NCBI GenBank assembly: GCA_022730295.1
Contig: DZCM01000018.1
Span: forward strand, 1-34,695
Direction of reading: 5' to 3'
Source: Rhodanobacter sp.
GTDB taxonomy: Bacteria; Pseudomonadota; Gammaproteobacteria; Xanthomonadales; Rhodanobacteraceae
Length of the DNA: 34,695 bases
Each line of letters opens with the position of its first letter. The first letter of the stretch is position 1. The notes beneath the pieces were generated by a model. That model was not told the origin of the DNA, did no database searches, and was given only the letters and a program-made list of their open reading frames with translations. This document shows, in pieces, positions 9,483 through 18,227 of the stretch. A program made the translations under genes and the position numbers.

Positions 9483-10817
9483 ATGTATCAAAATGCACTT
9501 GTCTCCTACGCACAGAACGGCGAAGACGCCTTGCTCAGGCGTGCGCTGAGCGATGTGCAGCGTGGCTTCTATATCGACGTCGGCGCACAGGATCCGATTG
9601 AATTTTCGGTGACGAAGGCGTTTTACGAGCGGGGTTGGCACGGCATCAATATCGAACCCGTGCGGCACTGGCATGACCGTCTGGTCGAGGATCGTCCTCA
9701 CGACATCAACCTGCGCCTTGCCGCATCGAACCAGGTGGGCACGATCAAGTTGTTCGAGGTCGAGGATACGGGTTTGTCGACCTCTGCCCCCGAGTTTGCC
9801 CGTAGACACGAAACAGAGGGTTACACGCTTCGCGAACAGACCGTTGAATGTACGACGCTGGATCAGATCTGCGCCGACAACGATGTTCACACGGTACATT
9901 TCCTCAAAATTGATTGCGAAGGTGCCGAAAAATCAGCGTTGGGGGGGATCTCGCTTGCCGGTGTGAGGCCTTGGATCATCCTGGTGGAGGCCACCGAGCC
10001 CAACAGTACCAAGCCGACTTGGCACGAATGGGAATACCTTCTGACTGGGCGTGGTTACCATTTCGTGTTTTTCGATGGACTGAATCGCTATTACCTCGCA
10101 GACGAGCATATGAACAGAGCCTCTGCGTTCGAAGCGCCCGTGAATGTCTTTGACAGCGTGACGCGGATTTCCGAAGTCAACGCGCAGAAGCGGATTGAAC
10201 AATTGCAGGGTGAGGTGGAGGGGCTGCGGGGCGCGGTGATCGTGGCGAAATTGCGCGCCCGTCTTGGTGCAGCGAAGGCCGAGCGTGATGCTGCCATTGT
10301 GGAACGCGATGCGGTCACGGCCGAGCGCGATGCTGCCGTGGCAGCGCATCACGCTGCATTGCAGCACGAGGAAGCCGAGCACAAGCGCGAACTGGGACGC
10401 CTTCAGGCGAGCTTGGCAGAGTTGTTGTCCAGTCATTCCTGGCGCATCACCGCACCTTTGCGTGCCTGTTCACGCGCTACCCGCCGCCTGTATCGAGGGG
10501 TGCGCAGGCTGGTCTATTTGTTGCTGCGGCCATTCGCGCATTGGGCCAAGCCAGTGTTGTTGCGCCTTGCGCAGAAACCCGCTGCAAGGAAACTGGTGAT
10601 CCGCGTATTCGGCAGGCACTCGAGGTTGGTGAATACGGCGCGACTGTTCCTGATCGGCACGCCCACGCCTTATCACCCCGCTGAGGCGATGGCACCTTCG
10701 CCCGAAGTTGTGAAGGAGGGGGAGTCGTTGTCGGCAAGAGGCCGTGAGGTCCTGTCGACGATCGAGGACATGCGGATGCAAGAAAAGGGAGAGACGCAGC
10801 GTGCGAGTCGTACTTGA
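9483..10817 (+). CDS. FkbM-family methyltransferase with C-terminal coiled coil and basic amphipathic tail
   Basis: YAQNGEDALLRRAL, GFYIDVGAQDP, HFLKIDCEGAEKSALGG (FkbM motifs); coiled coil from ISEVNAQKRIEQLQGEVEGL to QASLAELL; SHSWRITAPLR motif; Arg-rich tail. Confidence 0.85.
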   Translation: MYQNALVSYAQNGEDALLRRALSDVQRGFYIDVGAQDPIEFSVTKAFYERGWHGINIEPVRHWHDRLVEDRPHDINLRLAASNQVGTIKLFEVEDTGLSTSAPEFARRHETEGYTLREQTVECTTLDQICADNDVHTVHFLKIDCEGAEKSALGGISLAGVRPWIILVEATEPNSTKPTWHEWEYLLTGRGYHFVFFDGLNRYYLADEHMNRASAFEAPVNVFDSVTRISEVNAQKRIEQLQGEVEGLRGAVIVAKLRARLGAAKAERDAAIVERDAVTAERDAAVAAHHAALQHEEAEHKRELGRLQASLAELLSSHSWRITAPLRACSRATRRLYRGVRRLVYLLLRPFAHWAKPVLLRLAQKPAARKLVIRVFGRHSRLVNTARLFLIGTPTPYHPAEAMAPSPEVVKEGESLSARGREVLSTIEDMRMQEKGETQRASRT

Positions 10818-12123
10818 TCTGCAGGCTTGCCAGAGTGGCGGCAGCCGCACGCGCGGCATAGGAAGATTTGGTTGGGAACTGGCCGTGGCCATGTTGCAGC
10901 GCTCGGGGGCGGATGAGCTATGGGTGGCGCTGAACGGTGCGTTTGCCGAGTCGACTGAGTCGATTCGCAGCGATCTTTCAGGGTTGTTGCCGGCGGAGCG
11001 CTGTATCACCTGGCGGGTAGCCGGTTCGACCGCCGCCGCGGATCCGCGCAATGCCTGGCGCGCTGCCAGTGGCGAGGTGTTGCGCGAGACATTGCTGGAA
11101 TCGCTGGCGCCCGACTGGGTGCACATCGGCAATTTGTTCCAGGGATTCGTGGACGATTCGCTCGAATCGGTGCCGACCCGTCCCGATGCGGCGCCCGTGG
11201 CGGTGACGCATCATGACCTGATACCGCTGGTCTATCCGCACGACTACATCACCTCGCCGCAGGCGAAGATGTGGTATTTCAGAAGGCTGGAATCGCTCAA
11301 GCGCGCGCCGCTGGTGCTGACCAACTCGGAGTTCACGCGCAGCGAGGCGATCGAGATGCTGGGCCTGCAGGCCGCATCGGTGGTGTGTATCGGATGCGCG
11401 GCTTCCGGTCATTTCGCCCCGCTCGATGTGGATGCAACCACCCGTGACGAGGTGTTCGCGCAGTACGGCATCACGCGTCCGTTCGTGATGTACACGGGTG
11501 GCGCGGATCCGCGCAAGAATGTCGAGGGCCTGATCCGCGCTTTCTCCATGCTTCCAGCCGCGGTACGGCAGGCACACCAACTGATCTTCGTCGGCAAGGA
11601 ACCCGTCGACTTTCGCGACGCCTTGCTCGGCACCGCCCGCAAGGCCGGCGTCGATCCCGGCGACCTTGTTTTTACCGGGTTCGTGCCCGACGAACGGTTG
11701 GTGATGCTTTACAACCTGTGCCGCCTATTCGTGTTTCCGTCCTTGCGTGAAGGTTTCGGGCTGCCGGCGCTGGAGGGCATGGCATGTGGCGCGCCCGTGA
11801 TCGCTTCGAATACCTCGAGCCTGCCGGAAGTGATCGGGTGGCCCGATGCGATGTTCGATCCGTACAGCGATGAAGCGATCGCCAAGGCCATGTACGCCGG
11901 ACTGACGGATGAGGCTTTCCGATCGGTATTGATCCAGCACGGTACGGGTCGCGCAAAGCTGTTTACCTGGGAACGCAGCGCGCAACGCGCGCTCGACGCG
12001 ATGCGTGCAGCGGGCGAAAGAATCGTTGCGCGTCGAATGGATCGGGCGCGCGAGCAAGCCGCGCTGACGGCGTCGCGCCGACCGGGTGTCGACCATGCAG
12101 CATGGCGGGAGATCTTACGTTGA
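10801..12123 (+). CDS. Glycosyltransferase family 4
   Basis: LDLQACQSGGSRTRGIGRFGWELA; GGADPRKNVEGLIRAF; FPSLREGFGLPALEGMACGAPVIASNTSSLPEV; GTG at 10801 overlaps the previous CDS by 17 nt. Confidence 0.88.
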   Translation: MRVVLDLQACQSGGSRTRGIGRFGWELAVAMLQRSGADELWVALNGAFAESTESIRSDLSGLLPAERCITWRVAGSTAAADPRNAWRAASGEVLRETLLESLAPDWVHIGNLFQGFVDDSLESVPTRPDAAPVAVTHHDLIPLVYPHDYITSPQAKMWYFRRLESLKRAPLVLTNSEFTRSEAIEMLGLQAASVVCIGCAASGHFAPLDVDATTRDEVFAQYGITRPFVMYTGGADPRKNVEGLIRAFSMLPAAVRQAHQLIFVGKEPVDFRDALLGTARKAGVDPGDLVFTGFVPDERLVMLYNLCRLFVFPSLREGFGLPALEGMACGAPVIASNTSSLPEVIGWPDAMFDPYSDEAIAKAMYAGLTDEAFRSVLIQHGTGRAKLFTWERSAQRALDAMRAAGERIVARRMDRAREQAALTASRRPGVDHAAWREILR

Positions 12124-15100
12124 GGATCGTTCTGGACTTGCAGGCGTGCCAGGGGGAAAGCCACGAGCGGGGGATCGGGCGTTATTCCTGGGCTCTCGCA
12201 CAGGCGATGCTGCGTTGTGGCTGCGACCGGCATGAATTCTGGGTGGCCTTGAATGCAGCGCTCCCCGTATCCGTCGAAACCATGCGGCGCAAGTTGGATG
12301 GGTTGCTGCCGCCCGAGCGCATCGTTGCGTGGCAAGCCGAAGGGCCGATGGAGGCGCGTGTCGTCGCCAATGAACCGCGACTTGAACGTGGCTTGGCTGT
12401 GCGCGAGGCGTTCCTCGATGCGCTACAGCCCGATTTCGTGCACATCGCCAGCCTGTTCGAGGGCATGAGCGATGATTCGTTGCAATCCGTGCCTGCGGCA
12501 TTGGATGCCGCGCCAGTCGCCGTCACGCTATACGACCTGATCCCCTTGCTGAATCGCCCGCAGTATCTGCCGAATTGGATCGCACGGGATTTTTACTACC
12601 GCCAACTCGATTCGCTGCGACGCGCACGCCTGCTGCTTGCCATTTCCGAGAGTTCGCGCAGGGAAGTGCTGGAGTGTCTGGGTTGGCCTGAAGACCGGGT
12701 GGTCAACATTTCTTCCGCGGTGGATGCGAAGTTCAGGCATATCGATCTGGATGCGGCCTCGGCCTCGAGGCTGAAACGAAAATTCGGGTTGCGTCTGCCG
12801 TTTGTCATGTGTGCCGGCGTAGTCGAAATGCGCAAGAATGTGGATGCGCTGATTCGCGCGTTCGCTGCACTGCCCAGCGATTTGCGTAATACACACCAAC
12901 TGGTGCTGGTCGGCAAGGTTGGCTCACTGGACGATGCCAGGATCCTCGAACTGATGCGCAAGCACGGACTGGCATCCGAGGCGGTGGTCATGACGGGGTT
13001 CGTCGTCGACGACGACCTGATCGGCTTGTACAACCTTTGCAAGCTGTTCGTGTTCCCGTCGTGGCACGAAGGGTTCGGGTTGCCTGCCCTGGAAGCCATG
13101 GCTTGTGGCGCGCCGGTGATCGCGGCAGGTGCGTCCAGCCTGCCGGAGGTGGTCGGGCGGGAGGACGCACTGTTCGATCCGCACGACGATGCATCAATCA
13201 TGGCGTTGATACAGAAGGTCTTGCGCGATGACGCGCTGCGTGCGTCGCTTGCGGCGCACAGTCTCGAACGTGCGAAACGGTTTTCCTGGGACGAAACCGC
13301 GCAGCGCGCACTGGCCGCGATTGAGGAAGCAGCGCGCCGGCCGTTGCGTGATCCGGAACGCGCGACGAAACCTCGCCTGGCTTACGTGCCGCTGGCTTCG
13401 GCAAACCGTACGGGCCTGGTACAGCAGTACATGGGCCTGATGCGCGCGCTGATGGCCCACTACGACATCGAACTGGTCACAGATGTTCCGGGAGTCGACC
13501 AGGTCGTGCCGAGGTCATGGTCGATCCGCAGTACGCGTTGGTTCCGCAGCCACGCCGGGGTCTACGACCGCGTGCTCTATCAGGCCGGTGATTTGCCTTG
13601 CAGCGAGTACGAGGCGGTGCTGTTGCGGCGTGTCCCGGGAACCGTACTGCTGCATCGAATCCCACCGGAACGGATCGCGGAACTGTTTGCGGACGAACCG
13701 CCCGAGAGGGAGGTCATGCGCACGAAGCTGTATCGCGCATGGGGGTATCGCGGGCTGATGGCCGCCGACGGGAACGTGGATTGGCAGGATCTGCTTACGC
13801 GCTATCCGGCGAGCTATGCGGATCTGGAAAATGCCGATGGACTGGTTGTCACGCCGGCCGGGAACGAGAAGGCGGCGGCCTGGAATCCCGGAGAGCGCGC
13901 GGCTGCGGCTGTGCATCATCTCTCGTTCCAGCCGCGGCAAGTGGGATCCTGCGAAAGCAGCGGGGCGGCATTTGCGCACGATCCAGATGCGCGTGAGGCG
14001 GCCGGGGAATTGCGTGATGCGATCGAGCGCTTGCATGTGGCGAGCCCGCACCCACGCATGCAGCAGGCGCTCGCCGATCTGGTTGCACGCACGGCGGGGC
14101 TCACCCCGGAACCGGGGGATGTGGCGCTGGCCGCGCAGGCGATTGCGGATGCCTTTCCACCGACTCTTGCGCAGCGGCAATTGTTGCTGGACATTTCGCG
14201 GCTAGTGGTCACCGACGCCGGCAGCGGAATCCAGCGCGTCGTGCGCAGCTACCTGACGGAGTTGCTGCGCAGCCCTCCTGCAGGGTTTCGCGTCGAGCCG
14301 GTCTACGCACTCCACGAAGAAGGGTTCTATCGGTACGCGCGCGACTATACCTGTCGATTTCTCGAGGTTGATCCGCTTGAAATGCGCGATGAGCGGCTGG
14401 ATGTTGCGCCGGGCGACATGTTTCTGGGTTTGGATCTCGCAGCGGACATCGTGCCGGGCCGGAAGGATTATTTCCTCGATCTGCGGCGCCGCGGCGTGTC
14501 CATCCATTTCATTTTCTACGATGCGCTGGCCGGACGCCACCCGGAGTGGTTTCCGGAGGATCTGTCGATGTGGATGCGCCGGTGGTACCAGACCATCGCC
14601 GAGGTTTCGGACGGGGTGATCGCCATCTCTCGTGCCAGCGCCGAGGATTTGCGCGACTGGCTGGTGGAAAATGGTCTGCGGCGGGATCGTCCGCTGCCCA
14701 TCTCATGGGTGCATATCGGCGCGGACATCGGGGCAAGCGTGCCGAGCCGGGGTATTGACGAATCAATCAAACGCGCCATCAAGACCTGGCACGGCTCACC
14801 GGTCTTCCTGATGGTGGGGACGGTCGAGCCGCGCAAGGGCCAGAGCCAGGCGCTGGATGCATTCGAGAAACTCTGGACCGCAGGTGCGGGCGATCGCCTG
14901 GTCATCGTCGGCAGGCAGGGCTGGCGGATGGAGGCGTTTGCGCAAAGATTGCGCAATCATCCTGAATTCGGCAAGCGCCTGTTCTGGCTCTGCGGTATCA
15001 GCGACGAGATGCTGGAAGCCGTCTACGTAGCCTCCGATGTGTTGTTGGCGGCATCGTTCGGAGAGGGCTTCGGCCTGCCCCTGATCGAGGCTGCGCAACA

Positions 15101-15398
15101 CGGATTGCCGATCCTGGCACGTGACCTGCCGGTGTTTCGCGAGGTCGCGGGCGACGCGGCGGTCTATTTCGATGCGCCAGATGCCGGGGTGCTGGCTCGC
15201 GCGATCACGGCGTGGGTCGAGCGCGCGAGGAATGGCGACCTGCCGGATGTACGCCTATTGCAACATCTGACCTGGGCGGAAAGTACAGTACAGCTGTTGG
15301 CTGCCATTGAAGGGCAAGGCCCCTGCATCCATTGGCAGCCATCCAAAAGAGCGACGGCAGACCATGGTTCAGACTCCGAAGCACGGGTTGTCGTGTGA
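12120..15398 (+). CDS. Large multi-domain GT4 glycosyltransferase (GT4 + partial GT-B domain + GT4), WbdA/WbpY-like architecture
   Basis: Two complete GT4 signatures (FPSWHEGFGLPALEAMACGAPVIAAGASSLPEV; ASFGEGFGLPLIEAAQHGLPILARDLPVFREV) plus a middle N-half GT-B segment (LAYVPLASANRTGLVQQYMGLMRALMAHYDIELVTDV); TTG 12120 aligns with the GTG start of the upstream paralogue (ATG 12102 is the alternative). Confidence 0.85.
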   Translation: MRIVLDLQACQGESHERGIGRYSWALAQAMLRCGCDRHEFWVALNAALPVSVETMRRKLDGLLPPERIVAWQAEGPMEARVVANEPRLERGLAVREAFLDALQPDFVHIASLFEGMSDDSLQSVPAALDAAPVAVTLYDLIPLLNRPQYLPNWIARDFYYRQLDSLRRARLLLAISESSRREVLECLGWPEDRVVNISSAVDAKFRHIDLDAASASRLKRKFGLRLPFVMCAGVVEMRKNVDALIRAFAALPSDLRNTHQLVLVGKVGSLDDARILELMRKHGLASEAVVMTGFVVDDDLIGLYNLCKLFVFPSWHEGFGLPALEAMACGAPVIAAGASSLPEVVGREDALFDPHDDASIMALIQKVLRDDALRASLAAHSLERAKRFSWDETAQRALAAIEEAARRPLRDPERATKPRLAYVPLASANRTGLVQQYMGLMRALMAHYDIELVTDVPGVDQVVPRSWSIRSTRWFRSHAGVYDRVLYQAGDLPCSEYEAVLLRRVPGTVLLHRIPPERIAELFADEPPEREVMRTKLYRAWGYRGLMAADGNVDWQDLLTRYPASYADLENADGLVVTPAGNEKAAAWNPGERAAAAVHHLSFQPRQVGSCESSGAAFAHDPDAREAAGELRDAIERLHVASPHPRMQQALADLVARTAGLTPEPGDVALAAQAIADAFPPTLAQRQLLLDISRLVVTDAGSGIQRVVRSYLTELLRSPPAGFRVEPVYALHEEGFYRYARDYTCRFLEVDPLEMRDERLDVAPGDMFLGLDLAADIVPGRKDYFLDLRRRGVSIHFIFYDALAGRHPEWFPEDLSMWMRRWYQTIAEVSDGVIAISRASAEDLRDWLVENGLRRDRPLPISWVHIGADIGASVPSRGIDESIKRAIKTWHGSPVFLMVGTVEPRKGQSQALDAFEKLWTAGAGDRLVIVGRQGWRMEAFAQRLRNHPEFGKRLFWLCGISDEMLEAVYVASDVLLAASFGEGFGLPLIEAAQHGLPILARDLPVFREVAGDAAVYFDAPDAGVLARAITAWVERARNGDLPDVRLLQHLTWAESTVQLLAAIEGQGPCIHWQPSKRATADHGSDSEARVVV

Positions 15399-15606
15399 CG
15401 AGGCCGGTCGGTGACAGCATGATTTGCAGCGCGCCTTTCACCAAAGAACGAGGCCTGCGTTCACTGCTACCCTGCACCGGCAGAGGGTGTGATGGAAAAA
15501 CGACACGGGGGATCGGGTGCGGGAACGTTCCTGCATGTCAACGTGGTGGCGCGCGGCTTACGTTCAATGAGAGGAGCGTTGCCGCGTGAAACCGGGGGAG
15601 TAGCGG

Positions 15607-18189
15607 GTGGAAGATGAGGCCATCAACCAGAACGCCGATGCGCGGTTGACCGATACGGTGCGTGCTGCGACGGCGCCCGGGCTGGCGGCAGATCGCCTGT
15701 TGGTCTGGACGGCCGTGTTCGCGATCGTGACCAGCCTGGTGGGGCTGGTGACGACACTGGCAGGCGTTTTCCACGCGCCGCAAGTGCTTCTGATATCCCT
15801 CGTATTGACCATCCTGTGCGTCCGCAAGATGGGTGCGGGTGCGACGAGGCTGCCCGGCCTGACGCCCCGTTGCCTGCACATGGTCTTGCTGATCCTGGTG
15901 GCGCTGATATTCCGTGTGCCCGCCTATCATTATGTGCTGGGCGGCCAGGATGAGGGACTCTATGTAAACATCGCCCACTACATCAATGACACGGGGGGCG
16001 TTGCCGTCCACGATCGTACCAGGCAGGAGCTGAAAGGAACGCCGCTCCTGGACAATTACATCGCGGAAAATCAGATAGCCGGCGGAACCTACCTGGCGGG
16101 CGTGTACAAGCGCAGCTACAAGAACGGAAAGCTCGAGTTCCAGTTCTATCATGTATTTCCTGTCTGGATGGCCTTGTTCGACGGGATTTTCGGCAGCACG
16201 GCCGGGGTCTATGCGCTCACGTTCCTGGCCATATTTTCGATAGTCCTGTTTTACCGTCTCGCGCTGTTGTTGACCGGTTCGTACCGAGCCGGCCTGGCCG
16301 CCGGGGGGCTGCTGGCACTCAGTCCCCTGCACACTTTTTTTTCGAAGTTTCCCGTCACCGAAGTGCCCACGCTGTGCTTTGCGCTGATCGGTTTCCTGTT
16401 CCTGGCGGCCTTCTGGTCGTCGCCACGGGAAGGTAGGCAGTACAAGAGTTGGCTCTGCATATCGGTACTCGCATTCCTGTGCGTGTTCACGACCCGCATC
16501 AGCGGGTTCATGTACGTGCCGTTTTTCATTGCGCTGGCGTGGGCAGCCTTGATCTTTGACACCGATCGCGCAAGGTGCCGCGCCCTCCAACGCTGGGCTG
16601 TAGGCGTCACGGTCGTGTATCTCGTTTCAGTGGTCTACGGCCTGGTTTGGTCGCATTCGTACTCGCACGATATATACAACTTGTCTTTCGCCCCCCTGCT
16701 GGGGAGCCATTGGAAGGGCGTGCTCGCGGTTGTCGGCATATTTATAGTCGTGATATGGGTTGCGTTGGCATGGATGGTTCGCAATGAAAGTTTGCGTGCA
16801 CGGTTTGGAATATGGTTCGAACGTCCCGTGGGCTGGGTACCGACCGTCGTGGTATGGGGCGCGCTGCTGCTGGGCATGGTCAAGATTTATCGCCTGGCGT
16901 GGACAAGCCGTTATGTATCCGACCCGTGGTTGGGTGCCATGTGGCACGTGGCGGATGCGGGCCGGACCTCCGTCGAGGCCAGCAGCTTGTGGACGCTGGT
17001 GGTATTTCTTGGCCCGTTTCTGGTGCTTGCCTTCCTGCTGCTCGCGACGATCAGAAAACACGAACCGCGGATAGCTTTCCTGTTCTGGTTCGTGTCCGGA
17101 TTTTTCGCTTACATATTGTTGCTGCAGTGGGTCACCCCATACGTTCCGTATTACTCCCGTTACCTGTTGAGCGAGCTCGTGCCGTACACGATCCTGTTCG
17201 TGGTCTGTGTATGGAGCGGGCTGCGGCGCAGCCTTGGCCGCAAAGTACTGACGGCCGCGATCGTGGTGAGCGCGGTGTACGCGACGGCTCTGTCGGCAAC
17301 GCAGATAGGGAAGAATGAATACGCGGGGGCGTACACCGAACTGGCGCGGGCCATCGCGCCGGTGGGGCCGTCCGACATGGTGCTGCTGTACCTGCAGCCG
17401 GGCGCTCCCTTTAACCAGAACCAGATCAAGACGCCCCTGCTTTACACGTTCCATCGCCAAACGGTGACCGTGGGCACTTCGGATTTGACCGACGCGGCGT
17501 ACCTGGCGAAGCTCGACTCCCTGTGCAACAACGTATTCCTGCTCACGGAGGGAGGGGGCTATACGCCGCCCGGCTTCGAATTGGTCACAAGCACACAATT
17601 CAACATCAGGCGTTACGAATGGAACCACACGTTTCCGCGCAAACTTGCTCCGCCAAGCGATGTCATCCTCAATCTGTACCGGATGGCCCACCCACGGCTG
17701 CCCGAGGGAACACCGCTGGGATTTGCGACGGATGGTGTTGCCGCCGGGTGGCTGGAGTCGGGCTGGACTACTCCGGGGAGTTGGGGGACCTGGAGCTCCG
17801 GCAAGCAAGCCGTACTCCGGATCGACTCGCGCGAGCTTCCGGACGTGCACGGGCCCTTGTCGTTGCGGTTGGACGGGAAGGTGTTCGTCGTCCCGCAGCA
17901 TCCCGTGCAACGAATCACGGTTACGGTCAATGGTGAACCCGCCGGTCAGTACACCCTGCGCTACCCGAACGAGAAATTCTCCCCGCGCATACCGTTGGGG
18001 CAGGTCGGCGTGGAACCCATGCACATGATTCGCGTGGTATTCGATTTGCCCGATGCCATGAGTCCCAGGGATCTCGGACTCAGCGTCGACGGACGGGATC
18101 TGGCGATGGCGCTCATCAGCGCGACCATCGAGCCTTCCTCGCAACACGGGCAAGCTGCGCCGGCCGCATCGAAGGCAGGTAACCCATAG
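15607..18189 (+). CDS. Multi-pass GT-C-type membrane glycosyltransferase with C-terminal beta-sandwich-like extension
   Basis: Many TM segments; periplasmic-loop style motif YYVLGGQDEGLYVNIAHYI (acidic DE motif); non-TM C-terminus GWLESGWTTPGSWGTWSSGKQAVLRI...RITVTVNGEPAGQYTLRYP; GTG start. Confidence 0.72.
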   Translation: MEDEAINQNADARLTDTVRAATAPGLAADRLLVWTAVFAIVTSLVGLVTTLAGVFHAPQVLLISLVLTILCVRKMGAGATRLPGLTPRCLHMVLLILVALIFRVPAYHYVLGGQDEGLYVNIAHYINDTGGVAVHDRTRQELKGTPLLDNYIAENQIAGGTYLAGVYKRSYKNGKLEFQFYHVFPVWMALFDGIFGSTAGVYALTFLAIFSIVLFYRLALLLTGSYRAGLAAGGLLALSPLHTFFSKFPVTEVPTLCFALIGFLFLAAFWSSPREGRQYKSWLCISVLAFLCVFTTRISGFMYVPFFIALAWAALIFDTDRARCRALQRWAVGVTVVYLVSVVYGLVWSHSYSHDIYNLSFAPLLGSHWKGVLAVVGIFIVVIWVALAWMVRNESLRARFGIWFERPVGWVPTVVVWGALLLGMVKIYRLAWTSRYVSDPWLGAMWHVADAGRTSVEASSLWTLVVFLGPFLVLAFLLLATIRKHEPRIAFLFWFVSGFFAYILLLQWVTPYVPYYSRYLLSELVPYTILFVVCVWSGLRRSLGRKVLTAAIVVSAVYATALSATQIGKNEYAGAYTELARAIAPVGPSDMVLLYLQPGAPFNQNQIKTPLLYTFHRQTVTVGTSDLTDAAYLAKLDSLCNNVFLLTEGGGYTPPGFELVTSTQFNIRRYEWNHTFPRKLAPPSDVILNLYRMAHPRLPEGTPLGFATDGVAAGWLESGWTTPGSWGTWSSGKQAVLRIDSRELPDVHGPLSLRLDGKVFVVPQHPVQRITVTVNGEPAGQYTLRYPNEKFSPRIPLGQVGVEPMHMIRVVFDLPDAMSPRDLGLSVDGRDLAMALISATIEPSSQHGQAAPAASKAGNP

Positions 18190-18227
18190 CGGCGCTCGTG
18201 GCGCCAGGTTGTCACGAGGAGTCGGTC

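Noticed and set aside
15332-15589. 85-aa ORF in the gap between the large GT and the GT-C gene
   Set aside because: No motif or signal peptide; starts inside the upstream CDS; unsupported
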